A stretch of 64,000 nucleotides of DNA from JAAUSY01 sp964526735 (GTDB taxonomy: Bacteria > Chloroflexota > Chloroflexia > Chloroflexales > Chloroflexaceae). Within the stretch, counting starts at the first letter, position 1. Every line of letters begins with the position of its first letter. The translations under genes were made by a program, and so were the position numbers. Below, piece by piece: positions 35,915 to 43,636 of the stretch. The stretch is from positions 13,371-77,370 of the forward strand of contig CAZGLO010000003.1 in NCBI GenBank assembly GCA_964526735.1. The letters are read 5' to 3'. The notes under the pieces were generated by a model. That model had not been told where the DNA came from. It saw nothing but the letters and a program-made list of their open reading frames with translations, and did no database searches.

Positions 35915-36289
35915 CTGGTTTCGTTTCTATGCTAGGTTTTCAATAATATGAGCATCGCAAACACCCAGCGTCGGTGCGCCAGAGCCATTCGGATGCGTTC
36001 CAAGCGGCAATCATAGCAGAAGGGTACCCGAACTGCAAGCAGTCAGAATAGCGTGCATAGACGGCGGGGGAGGAGCGGGGGAGTGGGGGAGAGACAGAAC
36101 GGCAGTTGTCTTTTCTGTAGGGTTGTGCTACCATCCGTTGGTGTGCTGCTGAGCGTGTCAATGATGTCTAACGACTGACGACGATATACGGCGAATCGAT
36201 GACAGCGATGACGGTTTGCGTTGACACCTACGACACCGCGCTAATACCATGCCGACATTCACCCTGCTGATGGCCTTTTGCTGCGACCT
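35915..36289. other. Divergent intergenic region, purB / GT2-methyltransferase
   Basis: 375 bases without a gene. TTGACA at 36221-36226 followed after 15 bases by TAATAC may be a weak promoter for the rightward gene. There is a purine-rich stretch (GGGGGAGGAGCGGGGGAG) near 36066. Nothing else is recognised. Confidence 0.5.
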
Positions 36290-37855
36290 ATGAACACCCG
36301 ACAACGTATTCTCATCTTCGTGGTCTGCTACAACGCAGAATCCTTCATAGAGAGCGTGCTTGATCGCATACCGGCGGCGGTGTGGGAGCATGACGACTAT
36401 CAGGCCGAAGTGCTGATCATTGATGATGAGTCGGCGGATCAGACCTTCTACCGTGCGGTTGATTACACACACCGCCACCGCAACCTAACCATCACCGTCC
36501 TGCACAACCCGACCAATCAAGGCTATGGCGGTAATCAGAAGATCGGCTACCACTATGCTGTGGAGCACGGGTTCGATGCGGTGGTGCTGATGCACGGCGA
36601 CGGCCAATACTCCCCCGAATGCCTTGGCGAGATGATCCAGCCGATTGTGGAGGACGAGGCAGATGTGGTGCTTGGCTCGCGGATGCTGTATAAGTGGGAC
36701 GCGCTCAAGGGCAAGATGCCGCTCTACAAGTGGGTCGGCAACCAAATCCTGACATCTCTGCAAAACATGCTGCTTGGCACACGGTTGGCGGAGTTTCACA
36801 CGGGCTACCGCGCCTATCGGGTGGAGGCGCTGGCCGCGGTGCCATTCCGCTACAACTCCAACTATTTCGACTTCGATACCGATATCCTCATCCAGATGAT
36901 CGCCACCAACCAGCGCATCAAGGAAATCCCCATCCCTACCTTCTATGGCGAGGAAGTGTCGCGGGTGAATGGCTTCCGATATGGCGCGCTCATCCTATGG
37001 GCGTGTTTCGTATCGCGGGTGATGCGGTTTGGCATTCTCTACCACCCCAAATTTGACTACGACCAGGGCAATATGGGCGATACGGGCAATACGACGGGTG
37101 ATACGGGCAATACGATCATCTACAAGGACAAATTCGGCTTCCCAAGCTCGCACCAATTTGCCTTTGAGCGGGTGCCGCCCAATAGCACCGTCCTTGATAT
37201 TGGGTGTGGGCCGGGGTTTGCGGCGCGGGAGCTGTCCAAGAAGGGGTGTTCGCTCATCTCTCTCGACAAAGAGATCCACCCCATCGCGCAACAATACTCG
37301 ATCAAGACGGTTGAGGCCGATGTAGAGACGTTTGACTTTGCCGAAGAGCCGCACCACATCGATACTATCCTCATTCTTGATAGCATTGGGCATGTGCGCC
37401 GCCCTGAATTGCTCCTCCACACGCTGCGAGAGCGCTATTCGCAGGACGACCCGATGGTGATTATCACGGCGGCGAATGTGGCATTCATCACGATGCGTAT
37501 TGGCCTGCTGCTGGGGCAATTCAACTATGGGAAAAGCGGCATTTTAGACCTCAACCACACCCGCCTTTTCACCTACTCGTCATTGCGGCGCGTCCTGCTC
37601 GAAAACGGCTACGATATTATTGAGGAGCAGGGTATTCCCGCCCCATTCCCGCTGGCGTTCGGCGATGGCCCGCTTGCACGGCTGTTGTTGGCGGTCAATC
37701 AGGGGCTGATACGCCTTTCCCGACGCCTGTTTTCCTACCACGTTGCCTTTGTCGCCAAGCCCAAACCTACCCTCAGCCACCTCCTGCAAAATGCCCGCGA
37801 ATCGAGTGAACAGAAGCAGCAACATCACCACTATGACTCCTCTCCCGACTGCTGA
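36290..37855 (+). CDS. Fusion of family 2 glycosyltransferase and SAM-dependent methyltransferase
   Basis: About 521 residues from the ATG at 36290; an in-frame TTG four codons upstream is possible. Residues 1-235 are a GT2 of the dolichol-phosphate-sugar synthase type (VVCYNAESFIESVLDRIP, VLIIDDESADQT, HGDGQYSPE as the DxD-like site, LGSRM, EFHTGYRAYR). A linker contains the in-frame repeat GDTGNTTGDTGNT, then a class I methyltransferase starts at STVLDIGCGPGFAARELSKKG with LISLDKE after motif I. It would transfer a sugar from a nucleotide donor to a lipid or glycan and methylate a related product; neither substrate is known. hypA begins 44 bases downstream. Confidence 0.88.
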   Translation: MNTRQRILIFVVCYNAESFIESVLDRIPAAVWEHDDYQAEVLIIDDESADQTFYRAVDYTHRHRNLTITVLHNPTNQGYGGNQKIGYHYAVEHGFDAVVLMHGDGQYSPECLGEMIQPIVEDEADVVLGSRMLYKWDALKGKMPLYKWVGNQILTSLQNMLLGTRLAEFHTGYRAYRVEALAAVPFRYNSNYFDFDTDILIQMIATNQRIKEIPIPTFYGEEVSRVNGFRYGALILWACFVSRVMRFGILYHPKFDYDQGNMGDTGNTTGDTGNTIIYKDKFGFPSSHQFAFERVPPNSTVLDIGCGPGFAARELSKKGCSLISLDKEIHPIAQQYSIKTVEADVETFDFAEEPHHIDTILILDSIGHVRRPELLLHTLRERYSQDDPMVIITAANVAFITMRIGLLLGQFNYGKSGILDLNHTRLFTYSSLRRVLLENGYDIIEEQGIPAPFPLAFGDGPLARLLLAVNQGLIRLSRRLFSYHVAFVAKPKPTLSHLLQNARESSEQKQQHHHYDSSPDC

Positions 37856-37899
37856 AGCTCTCACCACTGCGAAGAAAGTAAGGATCAAGGACAAGGCTG

Positions 37900-38304
37900 A
37901 TGCACGAATTGCCCATCGTTGAAAGCATGCTCTCGCTTGCGCTTGAGTCGGCTGAACAGGCCAACGCCCGCCGTATCACCGTGATAGATGTGGTGATTGG
38001 CGAGCTGAGTAGCTTTGTAGACGACTCCATACAGTTCTACTTCGATATTATCAGCAAGGGGACATTGGCAGAAGGAGCGGTGCTTCGTTTCCACCGTGAG
38101 CCTGCCATCGCCCGGTGTTTGGCGTGCGGCCACGAAACTGATGTCCGTCCACCCCTCCCGCCGGCTATGGCCATCTGCCCCACCTGCGGCAGTGAGCAGG
38201 TGCGCGTGAATGGGGGTGATGCTTGTAGGCTTGCCTCTATTGAGATAGATGACGAGGTGGATGACGAGGTGGATGACGAGATAGACGACGATGCGGATAG
38301 ATAA
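37900..38304 (+). CDS. hypA: Hydrogenase maturation nickel chaperone HypA
   Basis: 134 residues. It begins MHELPIVESML, with the Met-His-Glu nickel-binding N-terminus typical of HypA, and has a zinc site made of CLACG and CPTCG pairs. HypA passes nickel, together with HypB, to the large subunit of [NiFe] hydrogenases. The C-terminal ~20 residues are an unusual acidic tail (IDDEVDDEVDDEIDDDADR) encoded by a short tandem repeat, not part of the family core. hypB starts 31 bases later. No hydrogenase structural genes are present in the window. Confidence 0.94.
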   Translation: MHELPIVESMLSLALESAEQANARRITVIDVVIGELSSFVDDSIQFYFDIISKGTLAEGAVLRFHREPAIARCLACGHETDVRPPLPPAMAICPTCGSEQVRVNGGDACRLASIEIDDEVDDEVDDEIDDDADR

Positions 38305-38335
38305 ATAATATGGATGATACATAAGAAGGAACCCT

Positions 38336-39007
38336 ATGACAAAGATACCTGTGGTACAAACACTCCTCAATGCAAATGACCAAGTTGCGGCAGAGAACCG
38401 CTCTACCTTCGACGCGGCCCACCTCTCAGTCGTCAACATGATGGCGTCGCCGGGCGCGGGGAAGACCAGTCTTATCCTCGCCACCATCGATCACCTTGGC
38501 AAGGACACGGATGCTGAAACACCCACCCGCTGCGGCGTGATAGAGGGCGATGTGGCCTCAAGTATCGATGCCGACACGATTGGAGCGCGGGGCGTGCCGG
38601 TGGTGCAAATCAACACGGGCGGGGCGTGCCACCTTGACGCGCCAATGGTGAAGAATGCCCTGCCGCACCTGCCGCTGCAAGAGCTTGACCTGGTGATTAT
38701 TGAGAATGTGGGCAACCTGATCTGTCCGGCCAACTTTGCGCTTGGGGCCGATATGGCGGTGGTGGTGGCGAGCGTGCCAGAAGGCCACGACAAGCCCTAC
38801 AAATATCCGGGGATGTTCACCAACGCCGACGCCGTGATATTAAATAAGGCCGATTTGATAGAGATCTTCGATTTTGATGTTGATTTTTTCCGGCGCGGCT
38901 TGACGATGGTCAACCCCGATGTACCGCTTTTTATCCTGTCATGTCGCACCGGAGACGGGGTGGATGCATGGGGAGATTGGCTCAAAAAGAGGATGAGAAG
39001 CAAATAA
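38336..39007 (+). CDS. hypB: Hydrogenase maturation GTPase HypB
   Basis: 223 residues, G3E-family GTPase for nickel insertion. P-loop MASPGAGKTSLI, GVIEGDVASSIDADTI, the metal-site region INTGGACHLDA with a conserved Cys-His, ENVGNLICPANFALG, and LNKADLIEI (NKxD). It lacks a His-rich nickel-storage N-terminus. It is in an operon with hypA; a promoter for the next genes follows 10 bases after the stop. Confidence 0.95.
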   Translation: MTKIPVVQTLLNANDQVAAENRSTFDAAHLSVVNMMASPGAGKTSLILATIDHLGKDTDAETPTRCGVIEGDVASSIDADTIGARGVPVVQINTGGACHLDAPMVKNALPHLPLQELDLVIIENVGNLICPANFALGADMAVVVASVPEGHDKPYKYPGMFTNADAVILNKADLIEIFDFDVDFFRRGLTMVNPDVPLFILSCRTGDGVDAWGDWLKKRMRSK

Positions 39008-39017
39008 ATTGCTACAT

Positions 39018-39046
39018 TTGACAACGCTACCGGAGACTGCTATGAT
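39018..39046 (+). promoter_or_regulatory. Near-consensus sigma70-type promoter of the chlorosome-type genes
   Basis: TTGACA (39018-39023), a 17-base spacer and TATGAT (39041-39046), 11 of 12 consensus positions. Transcription would start near 39053, giving a leader of about 200 bases before the first gene at 39256. Confidence 0.75.
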
Positions 39047-39237
39047 TTATGAAGAGTGTTCAGAAGACTGCCCAGTAGACCACTACCACATACCATTGAT
39101 CGCGGTCGTGGTCGTTCATCGTTTGCGTATCATGCACAATTGTCATATACACAAATGATAGTATAGGCAGTCGTGCGTGGATATTTCTTCTCATTGGTTT
39201 TCCTTCTCTGCCCTGCGAGGGCCAGAGTCGAGGATCC

Positions 39238-39252
39238 CTAGAAAGTAGCAGG
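39238..39252 (+). promoter_or_regulatory. Shared leader element, copy C (before chlorosome-type gene 1)
   Basis: CTAGAAAGTAGCAGG, ending 3 bases before the ATG at 39256; preceded by GAGGATC and followed by TTC, matching the hup copy beyond the 15-bp core. Confidence 0.75.
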
Positions 39253-39255
39253 TTC

Positions 39256-39828
39256 ATGCCAAAGGTCATCCTGAACAACGTCGAGTATGAATGCGAGGTA
39301 GGTGATCGGCTAATCGACGTTGCTCGCAAGAATGCCGCTCACATTGGCTTTATCTGTGGTGGGCTTGGGTCGCTCTTTGTTGAGACCAGCGCCTGCCGTG
39401 TGCTCAACGGCGCAGAAAACTTGAACGCGCCAACGGAGCTTGAGCAACGATGGCTCCAGCCTTCCTGGATAGAGGCAGGCCACCGCTTGGGCTGCGAGGT
39501 CAAGGTGACAGGCAATGGGACAGTTGAGATTCTCAGCCGCGCCGAAGAGCTTCGCCGCCAAACGGTCGCTATCTTTACCCCGCCAGAGGGCACCTCTTCT
39601 GGTGAAAATGTCGGGCTGTTGTTCAACAACATGGGGCGTATCGTGATGAACCAATTGGTGCGTTTCCCCGACAATGTTATCGCGTCTGTCTCAACTATGA
39701 ACAGCGCCGAATCACGGACGGACTTCCAAGGCGCATTCGATGGGCTGCGCAGTATGCTTGGCGACGGCACGCGAGTGGTACAAGGGATGTTTGTTGGGGC
39801 TGTTCGCGACTCGGATCAAGCTGAGTAG
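39256..39828 (+). CDS. Chlorosome envelope ferredoxin-like protein, paralogue lacking cluster ligands
   Basis: 190 residues, colinear with the next gene. The N-terminal ~100 residues have the adrenodoxin-type ferredoxin fold seen in chlorosome envelope proteins of the CsmI/CsmJ/CsmX type, ending in GTVEILSRAEELRRQTVA. Of the four expected [2Fe-2S] ligands only Cys34 and Cys80 align; the two middle ones are replaced and the loop is two residues longer (CGGLGSLFVETSAC), so a normal cluster is unlikely. The C-terminal ~85 residues are amphipathic and probably associate with the chlorosome envelope monolayer (inference). It is expressed from a near-consensus promoter with a long leader. The family call rests on recognised motifs, not a search. 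Confidence 0.72.
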   Translation: MPKVILNNVEYECEVGDRLIDVARKNAAHIGFICGGLGSLFVETSACRVLNGAENLNAPTELEQRWLQPSWIEAGHRLGCEVKVTGNGTVEILSRAEELRRQTVAIFTPPEGTSSGENVGLLFNNMGRIVMNQLVRFPDNVIASVSTMNSAESRTDFQGAFDGLRSMLGDGTRVVQGMFVGAVRDSDQAE

Positions 39829-39918
39829 CCGTATTCCGTTGGCTGTTGGGAGCGGTAGGGAGCAGGAAGCTCGGTGGTTCGAGCAGTATATCAATCGTCT
39901 TGATTGAGGGAAAAAGCT

Positions 39919-40530
39919 ATGCCAAAAGTTATCATCAACGATCACGAGTACGAGGGAGAGATTGGCGAACGGATTGTCGATATTGCCCGCCGGAATGGTG
40001 CCCACATGGGGTTTGTATGCGATGGCTCGGGCTTTTGCCAGACCTGTGCCTGCCGGGTATTGGAAGGCAAGGAGCATCTGAGCGAGCCGACCGACGCCGA
40101 GAAAAACTGGTTTAACGACATGTGGTTGGAGGAAGGGCATCGGCTTGGATGCCAGGCCTCCATCCGCGGTGCCGGGCCAGTGCGGGTGTTGAGCCGCGCC
40201 GAAGAGCTGCGCCGCCAGACGGTCGCCGTGTTTGTCCCGCCAGAGGAGACCACCTCGACCGAAAACGCCAAAGAGCTTGGCAGCCACGTCACGCGTTTGG
40301 TCAAAAACCAGGTCTTCCGCTTCCCGGGCAACGCCGCCGGAGCCGTGTCGATGATCTCAAAGGTTCGTCTCTCCACTGACTCTTTCCAGCGCGTCCTCAG
40401 CGATGGCACCAAAGTCGTGCAAACGATGACGGGCGTTCAGCTCAAGGATATGCCCAAGGCTATCTCTATTCCCGTGGTCGTGGAGGACGATCAAGAGGGT
40501 GAGAAGCCTGCCCAAGGCGGGCAAAGCTAA
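39919..40530 (+). CDS. Chlorosome envelope [2Fe-2S] ferredoxin-like protein (CsmI/CsmJ/CsmX type)
   Basis: About 203 residues from the ATG at 39919, with GAGGGA upstream. The N-terminal domain keeps a full [2Fe-2S] ligand set: Cys34, Cys40, Cys43 (CDGSGFCQTC) and Cys78 (GHRLGCQA), followed by GPVRVLSRAEELRRQ, which closely resembles the GTVRVLSRPEEVRR word I recall from Chlorobium CsmI/CsmJ. The C-terminal region is amphipathic. In green bacteria these proteins sit in the chlorosome envelope and are thought to gate energy transfer by redox state. It is paired with a ligand-less paralogue 90 bases upstream on the same presumed transcript. A soluble ferredoxin is the alternative, but the C-terminal extension argues against it. 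Confidence 0.78.
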   Translation: MPKVIINDHEYEGEIGERIVDIARRNGAHMGFVCDGSGFCQTCACRVLEGKEHLSEPTDAEKNWFNDMWLEEGHRLGCQASIRGAGPVRVLSRAEELRRQTVAVFVPPEETTSTENAKELGSHVTRLVKNQVFRFPGNAAGAVSMISKVRLSTDSFQRVLSDGTKVVQTMTGVQLKDMPKAISIPVVVEDDQEGEKPAQGGQS

Positions 40531-40556
40531 GAACACAATACAAAGGGTGGTGTCTC

Positions 40557-42533
40557 TTGAATCATAAGGAGAGGAGCATACAGCACAATACGCTGCCTTT
40601 GTATGCTCCCTTCTTCCTCTTTGGGCTTGCACTCTTCCAAGGGCTTCTCTACCTTTTCCTCCTGCCCCCCTGGCAACACTACGATGAGCCGGGCCACTTT
40701 GAATATGCGGCGCTGATTGCCCACAACGATACCCTCTTCACCCCCGGCGAGCCAGACCCCGAATTGCGGCAAGAGATCGTCGCCTCAATGGAGCGCCACA
40801 ACTTCTTTTGGAACCTCGGTGCCCCTCCCGACGACGATGATTGGTGGTTCCACTACACGCAATTTCGCCATCCCCCGCTCTACTACACGCTGGTCAGCTT
40901 GCCCCTGCGGCTTGTCCTCGATGCTGATATCACCACGCAACTGTATGTAGCGCGGTCGGTTTCGCTTATCCTCTTTATTGCCACGGTGATGGCGGTATGT
41001 GGCGCGATGCGTGAGATTATCCCAACTGATCACATGTTACGGTGCGTAGTGCCGCTTGTAGTTGCCTTTCTCCCCCCCATCGCCGACCTCATGACCGCGG
41101 TGAATAACGATGTCGGGGCCATCGCCATTACGACATTCTTTCTCTGGGGGAGCGTCCGTATGATCCGCCGTGGCATCAGTTGGAGACGGCTGCTCTGGGT
41201 GATAGGGACGGCGTTGGTCGCGGTGAAGGTCAAAAACATCGCCGCGATAACCATTGCACTGGTGCCGGTTGCCATTATTATCGCGTTTTGGGTCGAGCGG
41301 CAGTGGCAATGGCGATGGTTTGTCCTGAGCGGGGCGGCGGCGATGGTCATTGGGATGGTAATCGCCTTCGATTGCGGCGATGCGGCCTATTGGTATCGGT
41401 GGAAGGGCACGCCCTCACAAGAAATAGACACCGCGCTTCGGACAGACGACTCGCTCTTGGGGAAGCACACGCTTGCGCTGACTATCCCCCCGCCGGACGA
41501 CTCTCGCCAAGGACGTTGGTTGCTTTCGCCGCTGCTTGAGGAGGATACCTACCATGTGGCGGGCAAGACGGTCATGGTCGGAGGGTGGTTGTGGGCCGAT
41601 CAGCCTTGCACCGGCTATGCACCAATGCTGGCCCATACGCAGCGGGCGGGCCAACTATATGACATCTCCCCCAAGCCGCTTGAACTCACCACCACGCCCA
41701 CATTCCACATGTGGGAGCAGGAACTCCCCCCCGACATCCAAATGTCAGGGTATCTCTTTGCGGTGCCCGCCGCCAGCGATGATGCACCTGCAGGCACCCG
41801 TGTTTTCCTTGATGGTGGCTTTGTTATTGATGGCACATCCTCATCCCCTTCGGCAGGCCCGCCGGTCTTCCGCGATGCTCATGCGCAGGATGGGCTGTGG
41901 CAGGGACACCGCTTTGATAATCTACTCCGCAATGCATCTGGTGAGGAAACGTGGCCCCGTCTTTCGCCCTGGGTCGAGGCGACACTGCTCAAGATTGCTG
42001 ACCCTGGATGGGGTCGTACGCCATCGTTACTGCTTGCGGCGCTGCTTGATATTGAGCGCAGCAGTACATTGATACAAAACTATGTGGGTTTTGCCCCGAT
42101 TGACGGCCTCACGACACAGATAGCATGGGGCAACGTTCGCTTCACCAACCCCGTCTGGCTTATTCTCTTCCGCGTCGTCATTGGAATATCGCTTTTAGGT
42201 GCGGTGTGGTGGCTGGTGAAAGCACGACCTCCGGCGGGTGTCCGCCCCACGCTGCTGTTCCTGGCGATGGTTGGGGTGATGATGTGGGTGATGGCCTATA
42301 CCCGCGTCCTGCCAAAGATAAGTGAGGGAGTGGTCTTCCCGACGGCGCGCTACACCTTTCCGGCGATCTTCCCGACGGTGTTGGCGATGGTGGGTGGGTG
42401 GCAGACATTGTGGCCGCCTCGATTGCGTTCCTATGCATTGTGGGCGATAATCTATGGTACAATCGTACTCAATGGCGTCACGCTATATACCATTTGGTCA
42501 TTCTATCGATCTTTGCCAAACACTGCTTCATGA
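40557..42533 (+). CDS. Polytopic membrane protein, probable lipid-linked-sugar glycosyltransferase (GT-C/DUF2142-like)
   Basis: 658 residues starting at a TTG (40557) with AAAGGGTGG upstream; there is no nearby ATG and the first membrane helix needs this start. About ten membrane segments, with WQHYDEPGHFEYAALIAHN after helix 1; this acidic D-E-P-x-H motif in the first periplasmic loop is typical of GT-C glycosyltransferases. A large extracytoplasmic domain occupies roughly residues 290-500. It forms an ATGA overlap with the following wecB-like gene, so it belongs to the polysaccharide cluster. Donor and acceptor are unknown. Confidence 0.72.
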   Translation: MNHKERSIQHNTLPLYAPFFLFGLALFQGLLYLFLLPPWQHYDEPGHFEYAALIAHNDTLFTPGEPDPELRQEIVASMERHNFFWNLGAPPDDDDWWFHYTQFRHPPLYYTLVSLPLRLVLDADITTQLYVARSVSLILFIATVMAVCGAMREIIPTDHMLRCVVPLVVAFLPPIADLMTAVNNDVGAIAITTFFLWGSVRMIRRGISWRRLLWVIGTALVAVKVKNIAAITIALVPVAIIIAFWVERQWQWRWFVLSGAAAMVIGMVIAFDCGDAAYWYRWKGTPSQEIDTALRTDDSLLGKHTLALTIPPPDDSRQGRWLLSPLLEEDTYHVAGKTVMVGGWLWADQPCTGYAPMLAHTQRAGQLYDISPKPLELTTTPTFHMWEQELPPDIQMSGYLFAVPAASDDAPAGTRVFLDGGFVIDGTSSSPSAGPPVFRDAHAQDGLWQGHRFDNLLRNASGEETWPRLSPWVEATLLKIADPGWGRTPSLLLAALLDIERSSTLIQNYVGFAPIDGLTTQIAWGNVRFTNPVWLILFRVVIGISLLGAVWWLVKARPPAGVRPTLLFLAMVGVMMWVMAYTRVLPKISEGVVFPTARYTFPAIFPTVLAMVGGWQTLWPPRLRSYALWAIIYGTIVLNGVTLYTIWSFYRSLPNTAS

Positions 42534-43636
42534 AAATACTTTCTATCGTTGGAGCGCGTCCGCAGTTTATCAAGGCCGCCGCCGTGAGCCGCGTCCTGCG
42601 TATGCGCCACACCGAAATGTTGCTCCACACCGGCCAACACTACGACTATGGTATGTCACAGGTCTTCTTTGATGAGCTGAACATCCCCAAGGCCGACATC
42701 AACCTTGGGATTGGCTCAGGGAACCACGGCGAACAGACGGGGGCTATTCTTGCTGGTATTGAGCGTATTTTGCTTGAGCATCAGCCGGAGATGGTCTTAG
42801 TCTATGGCGATACCAACTCGACCTTGGCGGGAGCACTCGCCGCGGCCAAGCTGCACATCCCCGTGGCGCACGTGGAGGCGGGGTTGCGGAGCTTCAACCG
42901 CGCGATGCCGGAAGAAATCAACCGCGTGGTGACTGACCACGTCTCTGATGTGCTGCTCTGCCCAAGCCGCACCGCGGTTGACAACCTGATGCGGGAAGGT
43001 ATCACCAAACGGGTGCATCTTGTTGGCGATGTGATGTCGGATGCCCTGATTGCTGCATCGGAGCGCGCCCGCGAACGCTCTCCCGTGTTGGAGCAACTGG
43101 GCGTGGCGAAGAAGGGCTATCTCCTTGCGACGGTACACCGCGCCGAAAACACTGATGATCCGACCCGTCTACAGGCTATTCTGGCGGGGTTTGCCACAAG
43201 CCCAGAGCCGATTATCTTCCCCATCCACCCGCGTACGCGCGCACGCCTTGCCACCCTTAATCCTGACTTTGTCGAGTCGCTTAGCAAGAGCACACTTCGG
43301 ATGATAGATCCAGTTGGCTACCTGGATATGGTGATGCTTGAGCAGTCGGCACGGATGATTTTGACCGACTCCGGCGGGATACAGAAGGAAGCCTATTGGC
43401 TTGGTGTCCCCTGCGTGACGCTGCGGGATGAGACCGAGTGGGTAGAGACGGTTGAGCATGGCTGGAATCGGCTTGTCGGCGCGCAGCAAGAGCATATCGT
43501 TGATGCGATATGCCATTGGTCGCCATCTGACAAACGCCCCCCGCTCTACGGCGAAGGGCAGGCGGTTGAAGATTGCGTGCACGTGCTTGAACACGGCTCG
43601 CCTCGCCATTCACCGCCGAAGGACAAGCCTCTGTGA
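42530..43636 (+). CDS. wecB: UDP-N-acetylglucosamine 2-epimerase (non-hydrolysing)
   Basis: 368 residues. It begins MKILSIVGARPQFIKAA and contains HTGQHYDYGMSQVFFDEL, VYGDTNSTLAG, HVEAGLRSFNRAMPEEINR and LTDSGGIQKEAYWLGVPCVTLRDETEW, the full set of WecB/MnaA signatures. It converts UDP-GlcNAc to UDP-ManNAc for surface polysaccharide. The ATG overlaps the stop of the upstream membrane protein gene (ATGA), and its own stop overlaps the next GTG start (GTGA), indicating translational coupling. Confidence 0.95.
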   Translation: MKILSIVGARPQFIKAAAVSRVLRMRHTEMLLHTGQHYDYGMSQVFFDELNIPKADINLGIGSGNHGEQTGAILAGIERILLEHQPEMVLVYGDTNSTLAGALAAAKLHIPVAHVEAGLRSFNRAMPEEINRVVTDHVSDVLLCPSRTAVDNLMREGITKRVHLVGDVMSDALIAASERARERSPVLEQLGVAKKGYLLATVHRAENTDDPTRLQAILAGFATSPEPIIFPIHPRTRARLATLNPDFVESLSKSTLRMIDPVGYLDMVMLEQSARMILTDSGGIQKEAYWLGVPCVTLRDETEWVETVEHGWNRLVGAQQEHIVDAICHWSPSDKRPPLYGEGQAVEDCVHVLEHGSPRHSPPKDKPL

